Positions 49,171 to 57,867 of a DNA stretch of 57,867 nt are shown here, in pieces (position 1 is the first letter of the stretch; each line of letters begins with the position of its first letter). Under the pieces are notes generated by a model that had not been told where the DNA came from, searched no databases, and saw only the letters and a program-made list of their open reading frames with translations. The stretch is from positions 1-57,867 of the forward strand of contig JAISCE010000067.1 in the NCBI GenBank assembly GCA_031265765.1. The letters are read 5' to 3'. The position numbers were made by a program, and so were the translations under genes. Source of the stretch: Azoarcus sp. (GTDB lineage Bacteria > Pseudomonadota > Gammaproteobacteria > Burkholderiales > Rhodocyclaceae).

Positions 49171-51549
49171 ATGTTTTCGGAACACTTTCACATTACATTT
49201 AAAATTATCCAGAAATATCTGGGTAAACAACTTTCTCTGTTCTCCATATTTTTACTATTTTATTATTCAAAAATATTTGAAGGCATCCCTGAGTTGATTA
49301 TCCGTGCTATCTGGAATACAAATAAAAACAATGACCAGATGCAAAACCTTTTCCAAAACCTTGAGGAATTCGGTTTCAACACCGGGCTTGCATTGGAATT
49401 TCTCGGGTTCATTGCCATAAACCTGCTTTTGCTGTTTATATGTTTTTTGCTATTATCATGGGCGGGCAGGCAGGTAACGCATATCTTTGGTTTCACTGAA
49501 ATCGCAGGCCGATTCCTTGGAATTCTTTTTGGATGTATAACTCTTTTTGCATACGATCATGCGGTTTTCAAAATAAATCATCAGAATTCCGTATTTTTTA
49601 TCGGTGCCATGTCCTTCCTCGCATTTTTAACACTGCGCGTATGGAAACTGGCAGTCTACTCCCGAAAGCTTCATAAAATAAAAAGAATTTCGATGGGCCT
49701 GCTCCTGTCATGCATTTGCCTACCATCCTTCTTCAGCCTCTCGATTCCAGAAATGTTGCTTTATTTCCGTTGGTATTCGCTTTCTCCTGTTATTTTATTT
49801 CTAGGAACTCTGTTTTTCCTTGTATACAGAATCCCCGAGCGCACAGATCGTATCTCCGGCATGAGATATTTCAAGGTATTACTGCTATTATGCCTTGCAC
49901 TTATATTTTCTCCGCGTGCATTGAAAATGAACTGCGCTCAAATTTTAATGTTTGGCGCACCATTGATTTCTGCATGGGCGTGCTTTTCAGCACTTATCAA
50001 AATTCGACATCGTTTTCAATGGCGGTTCTTAGTTCCGATTGCCGTGCTTTGTCTTTTTGCTTTCATGCCCTTGGACAACTATTCCCAGAATGACAAGGTT
50101 CGGCATGGGAAAAATATCATCATCGTGGGCGTGGATGACCTATCGCCCGACATGTTGATGCGCGCCAATAAACTTGACCTTGCGCCGACCCTGAAAAATT
50201 TGGCGGAGAATGGGATACAGTATTCCCGTGCCTATACCCCGCTAGGACGAACATCCGCTGCCTGGGCCAGCATTTTAAGCGGCGACTCACCACAGGAGCA
50301 CGGTTCTTATTTCAATCTCCGCGATCTGAAAAATATCAAAAAAGAGCATTTTGTTACTTTCAAACTTCGGGAACTGGGCTATAAAACTATATGGGCACTG
50401 GATGAACGGCGTTTCAATTACATGGATGAAACATTTGGTTTCGACAAGGTCGTTGGCCCCAAAACGGGCCTCATGGAATTTTTCTTGAAAGATCTGACAC
50501 GCTTTCCGGTGAACAATATTCTTCTACAATTTTCTTTTTCCAAGAAAATATTTCCTTATGCCTATGAAAATGCTGGTTATGGAACCACTTACAATCCAAA
50601 TGGGTTTGTGCGTTCCATTCTTTCTTCGGTACAGGATTCGGATAAACCCATATTCCTGGCGGTTCATTTTGAATCGGCACACTATCCATGGGAAACCCGT
50701 CCCGTGCAAAAGTTGGATGACGATGTGAAAGTCCCTAATCCGATAATGCGTCGTGCTCTGGAAACTGTTGCGGTGGTTGATCGTCAGGTCCGGAATCTGT
50801 TGCAAGGACTTGAACGCCAAGGCGCATTGGATGATGCGTTAGTAATTTTCCTGTCGGATCACGGTGAAGGATTTCTAGAGACAGAAAACAAGGTGAAAAT
50901 GGAAAACGTCGGGTTCGTCAATATTAGGGGATATGGTCATGGGAATGAGGTGCTCAGCGACCGCGCAAATCATGCTGTACTGTCCATATTACATTTCAAG
51001 AATGGAAAAATAGTCAGCCTCCCGGAAACTCGCGATGAACAGGTTTCTTTGTTGGACATAAAAAATACAATAGAAAATTATCTTGAAAATGGCGATATTC
51101 ATGTCTACCCCAAAAATGCATGCATAATCGTTGAAACAGGTAAAAAAGTTGGAGGATTTGGCGCATTGGCGGCAAAGGGCAATAATAACCTGAAAATCAT
51201 TGAAACAAGCCTTCCTTTCTATCGGCTCAATCCGGAAGGTTTTGTATATTTGCGTGAAGATAAAATAAAAGAGTTGATTGCAAGCAAAGATATCGGAGTG
51301 CGTTGCAAGGATAGAATAACTTATTTCTCGCCAGATATTGGCTATCTTGTCGCACACGCCCTGAATGCCGAAGGTATTCCAGATCAACTTATTCCACCTC
51401 CTGAAGAAGATATCGCCAGAATATCCCGCTACATGACCGGCTATGGCCTTGATCTGCCACAGTCCACTCTGGCGATACAAAGTCCGGAATTGAAACAGCG
51501 AATGTTGATACGTGATGCGAAACAGGTAGACATCATGGATAACCGATGA
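49171..51549 (+). CDS. Membrane-anchored sulfatase/phosphoethanolamine-transferase-fold enzyme
   Basis: A 792-residue protein: five or more N-terminal helices (about 1-290) and a C-terminal alkaline-phosphatase-superfamily domain. Metal ligands are visible in VGVDDLSPDM, LSDHGEG and GYGHGNEV, and the nucleophile region is PLGRTSAAWASILSG (Thr or Ser). This is the layout of LptA/EptA phosphoethanolamine or phosphoglycerol transferases and sulfatases. The start ATG at 49171 has a GAGG site; an upstream TTG at 49138 is less likely. The gene is clearly more AT-rich than its neighbours, suggesting transfer. It may add a phospho-group to the glycan. Confidence 0.8.
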   Translation: MFSEHFHITFKIIQKYLGKQLSLFSIFLLFYYSKIFEGIPELIIRAIWNTNKNNDQMQNLFQNLEEFGFNTGLALEFLGFIAINLLLLFICFLLLSWAGRQVTHIFGFTEIAGRFLGILFGCITLFAYDHAVFKINHQNSVFFIGAMSFLAFLTLRVWKLAVYSRKLHKIKRISMGLLLSCICLPSFFSLSIPEMLLYFRWYSLSPVILFLGTLFFLVYRIPERTDRISGMRYFKVLLLLCLALIFSPRALKMNCAQILMFGAPLISAWACFSALIKIRHRFQWRFLVPIAVLCLFAFMPLDNYSQNDKVRHGKNIIIVGVDDLSPDMLMRANKLDLAPTLKNLAENGIQYSRAYTPLGRTSAAWASILSGDSPQEHGSYFNLRDLKNIKKEHFVTFKLRELGYKTIWALDERRFNYMDETFGFDKVVGPKTGLMEFFLKDLTRFPVNNILLQFSFSKKIFPYAYENAGYGTTYNPNGFVRSILSSVQDSDKPIFLAVHFESAHYPWETRPVQKLDDDVKVPNPIMRRALETVAVVDRQVRNLLQGLERQGALDDALVIFLSDHGEGFLETENKVKMENVGFVNIRGYGHGNEVLSDRANHAVLSILHFKNGKIVSLPETRDEQVSLLDIKNTIENYLENGDIHVYPKNACIIVETGKKVGGFGALAAKGNNNLKIIETSLPFYRLNPEGFVYLREDKIKELIASKDIGVRCKDRITYFSPDIGYLVAHALNAEGIPDQLIPPPEEDIARISRYMTGYGLDLPQSTLAIQSPELKQRMLIRDAKQVDIMDNR

Positions 51550-51645
51550 ATACAAAAACCACATTTCCGCGTGCCATGCTCACGCCCGCCGCTCATCCCC
51601 GTTCCGCCGCGCCGTTCGCACGATGCCTATGAAGAAGCGTTGCGT

Positions 51646-51664
51646 TATCCGCCAATGGCGGATA
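51646..51664. promoter_or_regulatory. Perfect inverted repeat, likely HigA operator
   Basis: TATCCGCCAATGGCGGATA has 8-bp arms and a 3-base loop and ends 2 bases before the first toxin start codon. HigA-type antitoxins usually repress their operon at such sites. The 51550-51645 stretch before it shows no gene. Confidence 0.6.
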
Positions 51665-51666
51665 TC

Positions 51667-51976
51667 ATGCGAAGCATGGAATTCATTGAAACCCCGACGT
51701 TCACCCGCTTGCTTGCCGATCTGCTGACGGACGATGAGTATGCCGGCCTCCAGAATAAACCCGGAACGAGGCAACATCATCAAGGGCGGCGGTGGAATCC
51801 GCAAGCTGCGCTTCGCACTGCCTGGGCGTGGCAAGAGCGGCGGCGTTCGAGTGATCTACTACTGGCTCCGGGACGATGAACGGATTTACATGCTGCTGAT
51901 CTACCCCAAGTCAAAAAAGGATGACCTTACCGACCGGGAAACCGCCCTGCTGCGCGAATTTGCAAAGGAACTATGA
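51667..51976 (+). pseudogene. higB: Frameshifted HigB-like toxin gene
   Basis: The frame from 51667 reads MRSMEFIETPTFTRLLADLL and DDEYAGLQ, the start of HigB2/RelE toxins. The rest of the family pattern (NPERGNIIKGGGGIRKL, GRGKSGGVRVIYYW, LLIYPKSKKDDL) continues in another frame, beginning about 51746. The shift between them, near 51740-51756, is compatible with a small deletion (net minus 2, for example 8 or 11 bases) that also removed a few residues. The toxin should be inactive unless the ribosome shifts frame. Its stop overlaps the antitoxin start (ATGA). Confidence 0.8.
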
Positions 51977-52269
51977 CGATGGAACAAGCATTGTTCGATG
52001 AACTGGTACAAAGCCTGAAAGAAGCCAAGGCGATTGCTCGCGGGGAAGCGCCGGCTTCGCGCCGGATCAAGGTCGCGCCGCCCGACGTGAGGGCGGCGCG
52101 CGAACAAATCGGGCTGTCGCAAAGCGAGTTTGCCCGCCTGATGCGGGTCAGCGTCAAGACCTTGCAAAACTGGGAGCAACATCGCCGCAACCCTACCGGC
52201 CCCGCTGCCGCCTTGCTCAAGATCGTGCTGACATCGCCGGATGTGGCGCTCAAAACGCTGCACGCCTGA
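51973..52269 (+). CDS. higA: HigA-family helix-turn-helix antitoxin
   Basis: A 98-residue protein with an XRE-type HTH (QIGLSQSEFARLMRVSVKTL, then NWEQHRRNPTGPA) and the N-terminal helices typical of HigA2 antitoxins. An AAGGA site lies 5 bases before the ATG at 51973. It is intact although its toxin is frameshifted, so it may persist as an orphan autorepressor. Confidence 0.9.
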   Translation: MTMEQALFDELVQSLKEAKAIARGEAPASRRIKVAPPDVRAAREQIGLSQSEFARLMRVSVKTLQNWEQHRRNPTGPAAALLKIVLTSPDVALKTLHA

Positions 52270-52315
52270 TTCTCGAAACACTGTACGGGCACCGACGATC
52301 TACAGGAGAAACTCG

Positions 52316-52663
52316 ATGAACAACACGCAATACCACGATGTATTCCGGAAAACCGCGGGCCGGATGAAGGATTTGGCGAGCGAGATTCCGGACGTCATGA
52401 AAAGTTTCCAGGAGGTCGGCGCGGCGGCCATTGCCGATGGCGCGCTCGATGCCAAGACCAAGGAATTGATCGCGCTGGCGCTGGGCGTGGCGGCGCGTTG
52501 CGAAGCCTGCGTGGCTTTCCATGCCCGGGCGCTGTCGAAACTGGGCGCGACCCGCGCCGAGGTGGCGGAAACGCTCGGCGTTGCCATCCAGATGGGCGGC
52601 GGGCCTTCGGTGATGTGGGCAACGGAGGCGATGGCGGCGTTCGATGAGTTTTCCGCCAAATAA
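52316..52663 (+). CDS. Carboxymuconolactone decarboxylase/AhpD-like protein
   Basis: A 115-residue protein of the AhpD-like CMD family. The redox-active motif is ARCEACVAFHARAL (Cys-x-x-Cys plus His), with KTKELIALALGVA before it and ATRAEVAETLGVA after. Such proteins are alkylhydroperoxidase partners or stress proteins; no AhpC is adjacent. AGGAG lies 8 bases before the ATG at 52316. It converges on rsmG 30 bp away. Confidence 0.93.
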   Translation: MNNTQYHDVFRKTAGRMKDLASEIPDVMKSFQEVGAAAIADGALDAKTKELIALALGVAARCEACVAFHARALSKLGATRAEVAETLGVAIQMGGGPSVMWATEAMAAFDEFSAK

Positions 52664-52693
52664 GGTGCGGGCGGGGGCGCATCCGGCAGGCTC

Positions 52694-53347
52694 TTACGCC
52701 CGCCGGATGCGCAGCAGATGCCGTTCGGCGGCCAGGCCGGGCACGGCGAGCGGGCGCGCGTCTTCGATGCGCCATCCGGCGGGAAGGGCGGCGATCTCAT
52801 CCGCCGGATACGCGCCTTTCATTGCGTACAGCGCGCCGCCTTCGCGGGCCAGATGTCCCGCCAGGCGCACGAAATCGGCAAGGCTGGAAAAGGCGCGCGA
52901 GACGACGGCTTCCGCGCCGCCATCGGGGAGTTCCGCCGGGCGAACCGCTTCGATCCGCCGATGGACGACCCTGAAATTATCCAGCTTCAATTCGATTTTC
53001 GCTTGTTGCTGGAAGCTCGCTTTCTTGCCGACGGCTTCGACTGAATAAACCGCCATGCCGGGACGGACGAGCGCGAACGCGATCCCCGGCAGGCCCGCGC
53101 CCGAACCGGCATCCGCCAATACGCGCGGGCGGTCGAGCCACGGCAGCGCGGAGAGCGCGTCGAGCAAGTGATGCGTGACGACTTCCCCCGGTTCGCGGAT
53201 TGCGGTGAGGTTGTAGACCCGATTCCATTTCAGCAGCAGTTCGCCGAAGGCCAGCAGGCGCGCGAGCAGCGCCGGCGCGGGATCGAGGCCGAGCGCCGCC
53301 ATGCCGTCCGCGAGTTTTTGCCCGCAGGAGGCAAGCGCGCCGCTCAT
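52694..53347 (-). CDS. rsmG: 16S rRNA (guanine-527-N7) methyltransferase RsmG
   Basis: RsmG (GidB) methylates N7 of G527 in 16S rRNA using S-adenosylmethionine. The 217-residue product has [19 protein letters not shown], the SAM site [14 protein letters not shown], and [13 protein letters not shown], all standard. The start at 53347 overlaps the mnmG stop by ATGA, the usual gid gene order. The expected parA/parB genes do not follow it directly; the only ParA-like gene in the window is damaged and lies 3.4 kb away. Confidence 0.97.
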   Translation of the reverse strand: MSGALASCGQKLADGMAALGLDPAPALLARLLAFGELLLKWNRVYNLTAIREPGEVVTHHLLDALSALPWLDRPRVLADAGSGAGLPGIAFALVRPGMAVYSVEAVGKKASFQQQAKIELKLDNFRVVHRRIEAVRPAELPDGGAEAVVSRAFSSLADFVRLAGHLAREGGALYAMKGAYPADEIAALPAGWRIEDARPLAVPGLAAERHLLRIRRA

Positions 53348-55233
53348 GGCCGCGCCGTCGCCATGCGGCGTTTGAGCCATACCAGCAAAAGCGAGATGGC
53401 CGCGGGCGTCACGCCTTGTATGCGGCTCGCCTGGGCGATGGTTTCGGGGCGGGCCGCGTCGAGTTTTTGCCGGACTTCGCTGGAGAGGCCGCGCACGGCG
53501 GCATAGTCGATGTCTTCCGGCAGCCGCCATTCGCCCGCATGCGACTGGCGGGCGATTTCGTCCCGCTGGCGGTCGATGTAGCCCTGGTATTTGGCGGCGA
53601 TGCCGATCTGCTCGATGACGCATCCATCGTCCGTGCCGATGCCGGGCGCGCCGGGCAGCGACATCAACGCCTCCCAGGTCACGTCCGGACGGCGCAGGAG
53701 ATCGAAATAGCGCGTCTCGCGCTCCAGCGGCTTGCCGAGCGCCCGCGCCTGTTCGGCGAGGGGAATGGCTTCGGGCCGCGCCCAGGCCGCTTTCAGCGCA
53801 GCCGCGCCGCGTTCGATGGCTTCGCGCTTGACGCAGAACGCCGCCCAGCGCGCATCGTCCACCATGCCGAGTTCGCGCCCGGTTCCGGTGAGCCGCAGAT
53901 CGGCGTTGTCCTCGCGCAATTGCAGGCGGTATTCGGCGCGCGAGGTAAACATCCGGTACGGCTCGGAAACGCCGCGCGTAATGAGGTCGTCGACCATCAC
54001 GCCGAGGTAGGCTTCGTCGCGGCGCGGACACCACGGCTCGCGGCCCCGCGCCTGCCGCGCGGCGTTCAGGCCCGCGAGCAGCCCTTGCGCCGCCGCTTCT
54101 TCGTAGCCGGTGGTGCCGTTGATCTGCCCGGCGAAGAAAAGTCCGCCGATGTCGCGCGTCTCCAGCGACGAACGCAGGTGGCGCGGATCGAAGTAGTCGT
54201 ATTCGATGGCGTAGCCGGGCCGCAGGATGTGCGCTTCCTCCAGCCCCGCGATGGAATGGACGAGATCGAGTTGCACGTCGTGAGGCAAGGACGTGGAAAT
54301 ACCGTTAGGATAAATTTCATGCGTCGCCAGCCCCTCCGGCTCAAGGAAGATGTGATGGCTGTCGCGGCTGGCGAAGCGGTGGATCTTGTCTTCGATGGAA
54401 GGGCAATAACGCGGCCCCGCGCCTTCTATTACGCCGGTATACATCGGCGAGCGGTCGAGACCGGCGCGGATGATGTCGTGGGTGCGGGGATTGGTTTGCG
54501 TCACCCAGCAGGGAAGTTGCGCCGGATGCTGCTCGGGCCGTCCCAGGAAGCCGAACACGGGCGGCGGCGTGTCGCCGGGCTGCGCCGTCATTCTTGAGAA
54601 GTCGATGCTGCGCGCATCGAGTCGGGGCGGCGTGCCGGTCTTGAGGCGGCCTTGCGGCAGGCCGAGCGCCTTCAGGCGCTCGCCGAGCCGGATTGCGGGC
54701 GGGTCGCCCGCGCGGCCCGCCGGGTAGTTCGCCAGTCCGATGTGGATCAGACCGTTGAGGAAGGTTCCGGCGGCCAGCACCACCGTCCGCGCCGCGAACC
54801 GCAGCCCGATCTGGGTGACGACGCCCGCCGCGCGCCCGTTTTCCACGATGAGATCATCGACCGCCTGCTGGAAAAGCCACAGGCCGGGCTGATTCTCCAG
54901 CCGCCTGCGGATGGCGCTCCGGTAAAGCGCGCGGTCGGCCTGCGCCCGCGTCGCCCGCACCGCCGGTCCCTTGGAAGCATTGAGGATGCGAAACTGGATA
55001 CCCGCCTCATCCGCCGCCGCCGCCATCGCCCCGCCAAGCGCATCGACTTCCTTGACCAGATGTCCCTTGCCGATGCCGCCGATCGACGGATTGCAACTCA
55101 TCGCGCCCAGCGTCTCGAAGTTGTGGGTCAGGAGCAGCGTGCGGCAGCCCATGCGCGCCGCCGCCAGCGCGGCCTCGGTTCCGGCATGACCGCCGCCGAC
55201 GACAATGACATCGAAAGGAGTGGGGTAAAGCAT
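53344..55233 (-). CDS. mnmG: tRNA uridine-5-carboxymethylaminomethyl modification enzyme MnmG
   Basis: MnmG (GidA) is the FAD-binding partner of MnmE that makes the cmnm5 modification of wobble uridine in tRNA. The 629-residue product has the FAD site [41 protein letters not shown], and the GTFLNG and PGYAIEYDY motifs, full length for the family. It is transcribed away from folD through a 105-bp gap that must hold both promoters. Confidence 0.98.
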   Translation of the reverse strand: MLYPTPFDVIVVGGGHAGTEAALAAARMGCRTLLLTHNFETLGAMSCNPSIGGIGKGHLVKEVDALGGAMAAAADEAGIQFRILNASKGPAVRATRAQADRALYRSAIRRRLENQPGLWLFQQAVDDLIVENGRAAGVVTQIGLRFAARTVVLAAGTFLNGLIHIGLANYPAGRAGDPPAIRLGERLKALGLPQGRLKTGTPPRLDARSIDFSRMTAQPGDTPPPVFGFLGRPEQHPAQLPCWVTQTNPRTHDIIRAGLDRSPMYTGVIEGAGPRYCPSIEDKIHRFASRDSHHIFLEPEGLATHEIYPNGISTSLPHDVQLDLVHSIAGLEEAHILRPGYAIEYDYFDPRHLRSSLETRDIGGLFFAGQINGTTGYEEAAAQGLLAGLNAARQARGREPWCPRRDEAYLGVMVDDLITRGVSEPYRMFTSRAEYRLQLREDNADLRLTGTGRELGMVDDARWAAFCVKREAIERGAAALKAAWARPEAIPLAEQARALGKPLERETRYFDLLRRPDVTWEALMSLPGAPGIGTDDGCVIEQIGIAAKYQGYIDRQRDEIARQSHAGEWRLPEDIDYAAVRGLSSEVRQKLDAARPETIAQASRIQGVTPAAISLLLVWLKRRMATARP

Positions 55234-55338
55234 CGGACGATTCGCAAAAGCAGGAAAGGACGCGGGATTTTACGCTGGCGGCGCGCAAAAGCAGCGGGCG
55301 CGGACTGCTAGAATCTCCGCTTTCTCCGGGAGCATCCG

Positions 55339-56202
55339 ATGAGCGCACAGTTGATCGACGGTAAAACTTTGGCGGAAGAATTGCGCGCGGCCTTCAAAAC
55401 GCGCGTAGCGGCGCTGACGGCGCGGAATCATCGCCCCGGCCTCGCGGTGATCCTGGTCGGGGAAGACCCGGCCTCCCAAGTTTATGTACGCAACAAGGTC
55501 AATGCCTGCGAGGCGGCGGGCATCTTCTCGCAAAAACGCGTTTACCCGGCGGACGTGGCGCAGGCCGTGATACTGGCCAAGCTCGCCGAACTGAACGCCG
55601 ACCCGAAAATCCACGGCATCCTCGTGCAGTTGCCGCTGCCGCGCCACTTCGACGAAAAAGCCGTGCTCGAAGCCATCGCGCCGGAAAAGGACGTCGACGG
55701 CTTTCACGCCGAGAACGTCGGCGCATTGGCGCAGGGCAATGCCCGTTTCATTCCCTGCACGCCCTACGGTGTGATGAAGATGTTCGAGGCGAACGGCGTC
55801 GATCTCGCTGGCAAGGAAGCGGTCGTCATCGGCCGTTCCAACATCGTCGGCAAACCGATGGCGCTGCTCCTCATCAACGCGGGCGCGACGGTGACGGTAT
55901 GCCACTCGAAGACGCGCGACCTGGCCGCCCACACCCGCCGCGCCGACATCCTCGTCGCCGCCGTGGGCAAACCGCGCTTCGTCACAGCCGGCATGGTCAA
56001 GCCCGGCGCGGTCGTCATCGACGTCGGCATCAACCGCCTGCCGCCGGAAGAAGGCGGCAAGCTTTGCGGCGACGTGGATTTCGAGGCCGTCAAGGAAGTC
56101 GCATCCCTGATTACGCCGGTTCCCGGCGGCGTCGGCCCGATGACGATCGCCATGCTGCTGGCGAACACCATCGAAGCGGCGGAACGGGAAGCCGGGCAGT
56201 GA
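55339..56202 (+). CDS. folD: Bifunctional methylenetetrahydrofolate dehydrogenase/cyclohydrolase FolD
   Basis: FolD interconverts 5,10-methylene-, 5,10-methenyl- and 10-formyl-tetrahydrofolate with NADP. The 287-residue product has [18 protein letters not shown] with KV following, [10 protein letters not shown], the PEKDVDGFH motif and the [13 protein letters not shown] nucleotide site, all standard. GGGAG lies 7 bases before the ATG. It overlaps purE by GTGA, joining one-carbon supply to purine synthesis. Confidence 0.98.
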   Translation: MSAQLIDGKTLAEELRAAFKTRVAALTARNHRPGLAVILVGEDPASQVYVRNKVNACEAAGIFSQKRVYPADVAQAVILAKLAELNADPKIHGILVQLPLPRHFDEKAVLEAIAPEKDVDGFHAENVGALAQGNARFIPCTPYGVMKMFEANGVDLAGKEAVVIGRSNIVGKPMALLLINAGATVTVCHSKTRDLAAHTRRADILVAAVGKPRFVTAGMVKPGAVVIDVGINRLPPEEGGKLCGDVDFEAVKEVASLITPVPGGVGPMTIAMLLANTIEAAEREAGQ

Positions 56203-56717
56203 GCGCCGCCGCCGCGCAAGCGCCGCTCATCGGCGTCGTCATGGGTTCCGCCTCCGACTGGCCGACGATGCAGGCCGCCGCCCTCGTCCTCGAAGATTTC
56301 GGCGTACCCTTCGAGGCGCGCATCGTCTCCGCCCACCGCACGCCCGACCTTCTTTTCGAGTATGCCGAGACCGCGAAAGCGCGCGGCCTGAAGGCCATCG
56401 TCGCCGGCGCGGGCGGCGCGGCGCATCTGCCCGGCATGCTGGCCGCAAAGACCGTCGTGCCCGTGCTGGGCGTGCCGGTGCAATCGCGCGCGCTCTCCGG
56501 CGTCGACTCGCTCCATTCCATCGTGCAGATGCCCAAAGGCGTGCCGGTGGCGACCTTCGCCATCGGCGAGGCGGGCGCGGCCAATGCGGCGCTCTTTGCC
56601 GTCGCCATGCTGGCGAATGAAGACGCGGCGCTCTTTGCCAGATTGCGGGCTTTCCGCGAAAAGCAGACGGCAAACGTCCTGGCGATGACGCTGCCCGATA
56701 TTCCCGCGCCCGGATGA
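56199..56717 (+). CDS. purE: N5-carboxyaminoimidazole ribonucleotide mutase PurE
   Basis: PurE moves the carboxyl group of N5-CAIR to give CAIR in purine synthesis. The 172-residue product has [14 protein letters not shown], the SAHRTPD motif and [12 protein letters not shown], all diagnostic. The start is GTG at 56199, overlapping the folD stop; no ATG exists before the active-site motif. No purK follows in the window. Confidence 0.96.
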   Translation: MSAAAAQAPLIGVVMGSASDWPTMQAAALVLEDFGVPFEARIVSAHRTPDLLFEYAETAKARGLKAIVAGAGGAAHLPGMLAAKTVVPVLGVPVQSRALSGVDSLHSIVQMPKGVPVATFAIGEAGAANAALFAVAMLANEDAALFARLRAFREKQTANVLAMTLPDIPAPG

Positions 56718-56727
56718 GAGACAGGCC

Positions 56728-57678
56728 ATGTTGTCACCAGAACAGCTACAGCGTTTGATGACCGATCTCGAATCGGAGCGCGTCGAACGCACTACGTCGG
56801 TCGACAAAATGACCTCGATGTTCCTGGATGAAGACCGGCTCGAAACGCTCTGGCCCGATGGCGAACATCCCGAAACGATCCATGGCGCCATCCAGCCCAT
56901 CCTGGAAGGGACAGGCGACATTGGAAAACCGCATCTGGAAATCTTTCAGGATCGGCTGGCCCTGATTCCCGGCGATTTGGCGCTGTCGCGTTTCGAGGAC
57001 AAGCTCTCGGATGCCTGGCCGCGCTGCCTTCTCGGAGACAGCGCGGCTTTTCGCGTGACGACGGCTTTTTACCGTTTGGCGCACAATGGAGGAAAAGAGC
57101 GCGGGGCCGACATTATCCTGATCGATGCAGGTCCCAACCTTGGCGCAATCAATCGCGCGGCCCTGATTGCTTCCGATCAGGTGGTCGTGCCGCTCGGTGC
57201 GGATATGTTTTCCTTGCAAGGCTTGAGAAACCTGGGGCCGACCCTGCGCGAGTGGCGAAGAGAGTGGCAGATGTGTTTGAATCAAAAGCCCAGGAATCTT
57301 GCACTCGATATGCCGCGAGGCACGATGGAGCCGGTCGGCTATGTCGTGAGCCAGCATGGCATCCGGGAAAGCCGCCCGGTAAAATCGTACCGGCGATGGC
57401 TTGCGAGAATTCCACGTACATACCGCCGGTCCGTTCTGGACGAAAACGAAGAAAACATTCCAGACCCGGAAAACGATCCACACGCACTGGCGATGCTCAA
57501 GCATTATCGCAGCCTCATGCCCATGGCCATGGATGCGCGCAAACCCATGTTTTCACTGAGATCGGCGGATGGCGCGATTGGCGCGCACATCGAGGCCGTG
57601 CATGCATGTCATGAAGACTTCCTGAACCTCGCAAAAAAAATCGCGGACAGAACGGGTATTTCTCGACGGGATGAATGA
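56728..57678 (+). pseudogene. Chimeric ParA-like gene lacking Walker A
   Basis: A 316-residue frame. Residues 1-25 (MLSPEQLQRLMTDLESERVE then RTTSV) look like the start of an AlbA_2/Schlafen-type ATP-binding protein. From about residue 28 (MTSMFLDEDRLETLWPDG) it reads as a ParA/MinD-like ATPase from just after the first part of the fold: IIDA GPNLGAINRAAL is the Walker B region, followed by the VVVPLGADMFSLQGL segment. The 40-45 residues that carry the KGGVGKT Walker A are missing. The junction at about 56802-56812 looks like a deletion between two genes. It is 10 bp after purE. ATP binding is not expected. Confidence 0.75.
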
Positions 57679-57808
57679 TGCAGACGCCTTTATGGCGTGA
57701 ATTTCCTGTATCGGACGATCCGTCCCCGCCCCTCGAACCGCCCCCACAAAAAAATCGTGAGAACTATTGCACACACGATTTAAATAGGCGTAAGATGCCG
57801 CTACGTTT

Positions 57809-57824
57809 TTCCCGCATGCGGGAA
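57809..57824. repeat. 16-bp perfect palindrome near the window end
   Basis: TTCCCGCATGCGGGAA is a perfect inverted repeat. It lies 25 bases before a possible start codon (57849) and after an AT-rich stretch (57768-57786), so it could be an operator of the next gene. The 57679-57867 gap holds no complete gene. Confidence 0.5.
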
Positions 57825-57848
57825 TCCCATGACGATGACGGGCGACTC

Positions 57849-57867
57849 ATGAAAACGGCACAAAAAT
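57849..57867 (+). CDS. Possible start of a gene running off the window
   Basis: The last ATG opens a frame (MKTAQK...) that reaches the window edge. A 7-codon reading frame from 57829 ends on this ATG (TCATGA overlap). There is too little to judge. Confidence 0.2.

Overview
The window is a GC-rich bacterial chromosome segment with genes packed head to tail, many sharing 4-bp ATGA or GTGA overlaps. Gene content points to a Betaproteobacterium, perhaps near the Rhodocyclales. The DUF3460 and DUF2802 proteins, FliW, the RidA/RecG pairing, HrpA and the folD/purE/mnmG/rsmG set support this. I cannot fix genus or species. No rRNA, tRNA, CRISPR array or insertion sequence was seen.

Layout. (1) 0.1-5.4 kb: housekeeping genes recG, ridA, fliW, a SPOR protein, a DUF2802 protein, a YdcF-like protein and a DUF3460 protein. 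(2) 5.4-9.2 kb: an array of 15-bp degenerate repeats, then two overlapping P-loop ATPase genes; the second carries about six 40-residue PPR/TPR-like repeats. (3) 9.2-13.3 kb: hrpA. (4) 13.3-21.7 kb: a minus-strand run of moxR, DUF58, cytochrome b-like, pentaheme cytochrome c, GspG-like and transglutaminase-like genes, then an FTR1 iron permease and an EexN-like lipoprotein. The transglutaminase-like protein appears to lack its catalytic cysteine. (5) 21.9-27.1 kb: operon gspF, pilP-like, secretin, omptin-like barrel. (6) 27.5-34.2 kb: five overlapping genes for polyprenyl-phosphate-pentose synthesis and glycan modification (HAD-UbiA fusion, DprE1-like, DprE2-like, AglD/YbhN-like, OafA-SGNH acyltransferase). 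(7) 34.4-35.1 kb: a RelE/ParE-ParD toxin-antitoxin pair. (8) 35.2-44.8 kb: a nine-gene pilus/pseudopilus operon with three prepilins, an exported protein, PilM/N-like, PilO-like, PilT-like and GspE-like proteins. (9) 44.8-51.5 kb: an intergenic region with two Fur-like boxes and gene remnants, then an AftB/TfpW-like glycosyltransferase, a TMTC-like glycosyltransferase and an AT-rich sulfatase-fold membrane enzyme. (10) 51.6-57.9 kb: a frameshifted HigB toxin with intact HigA, an AhpD-like protein, rsmG, mnmG, folD, purE and a chimeric ParA-like gene without Walker A.

The main candidate system spans parts 5, 6, 8 and 9. Its four operons each have a Fur-like box at the 5' side, matching 13-15 of 19 positions of the classical consensus by eye; three overlap TTGACA-type promoters. 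Together they encode a type IV pilus / type II secretion-like machine and the enzymes expected to make decaprenyl-phosphate-D-arabinose-type donors, plus an arabinofuranosyltransferase-like GT-C. The simplest reading is an iron-regulated, possibly arabinosylated pilus or pseudopilus with its own secretin, outer-membrane barrel and O-acylation. Pilin arabinosylation is known in some Pseudomonas aeruginosa strains; iron control of such a system together with this gene set is what looks new. The ATPase pair in part 2 is a second, independent candidate.
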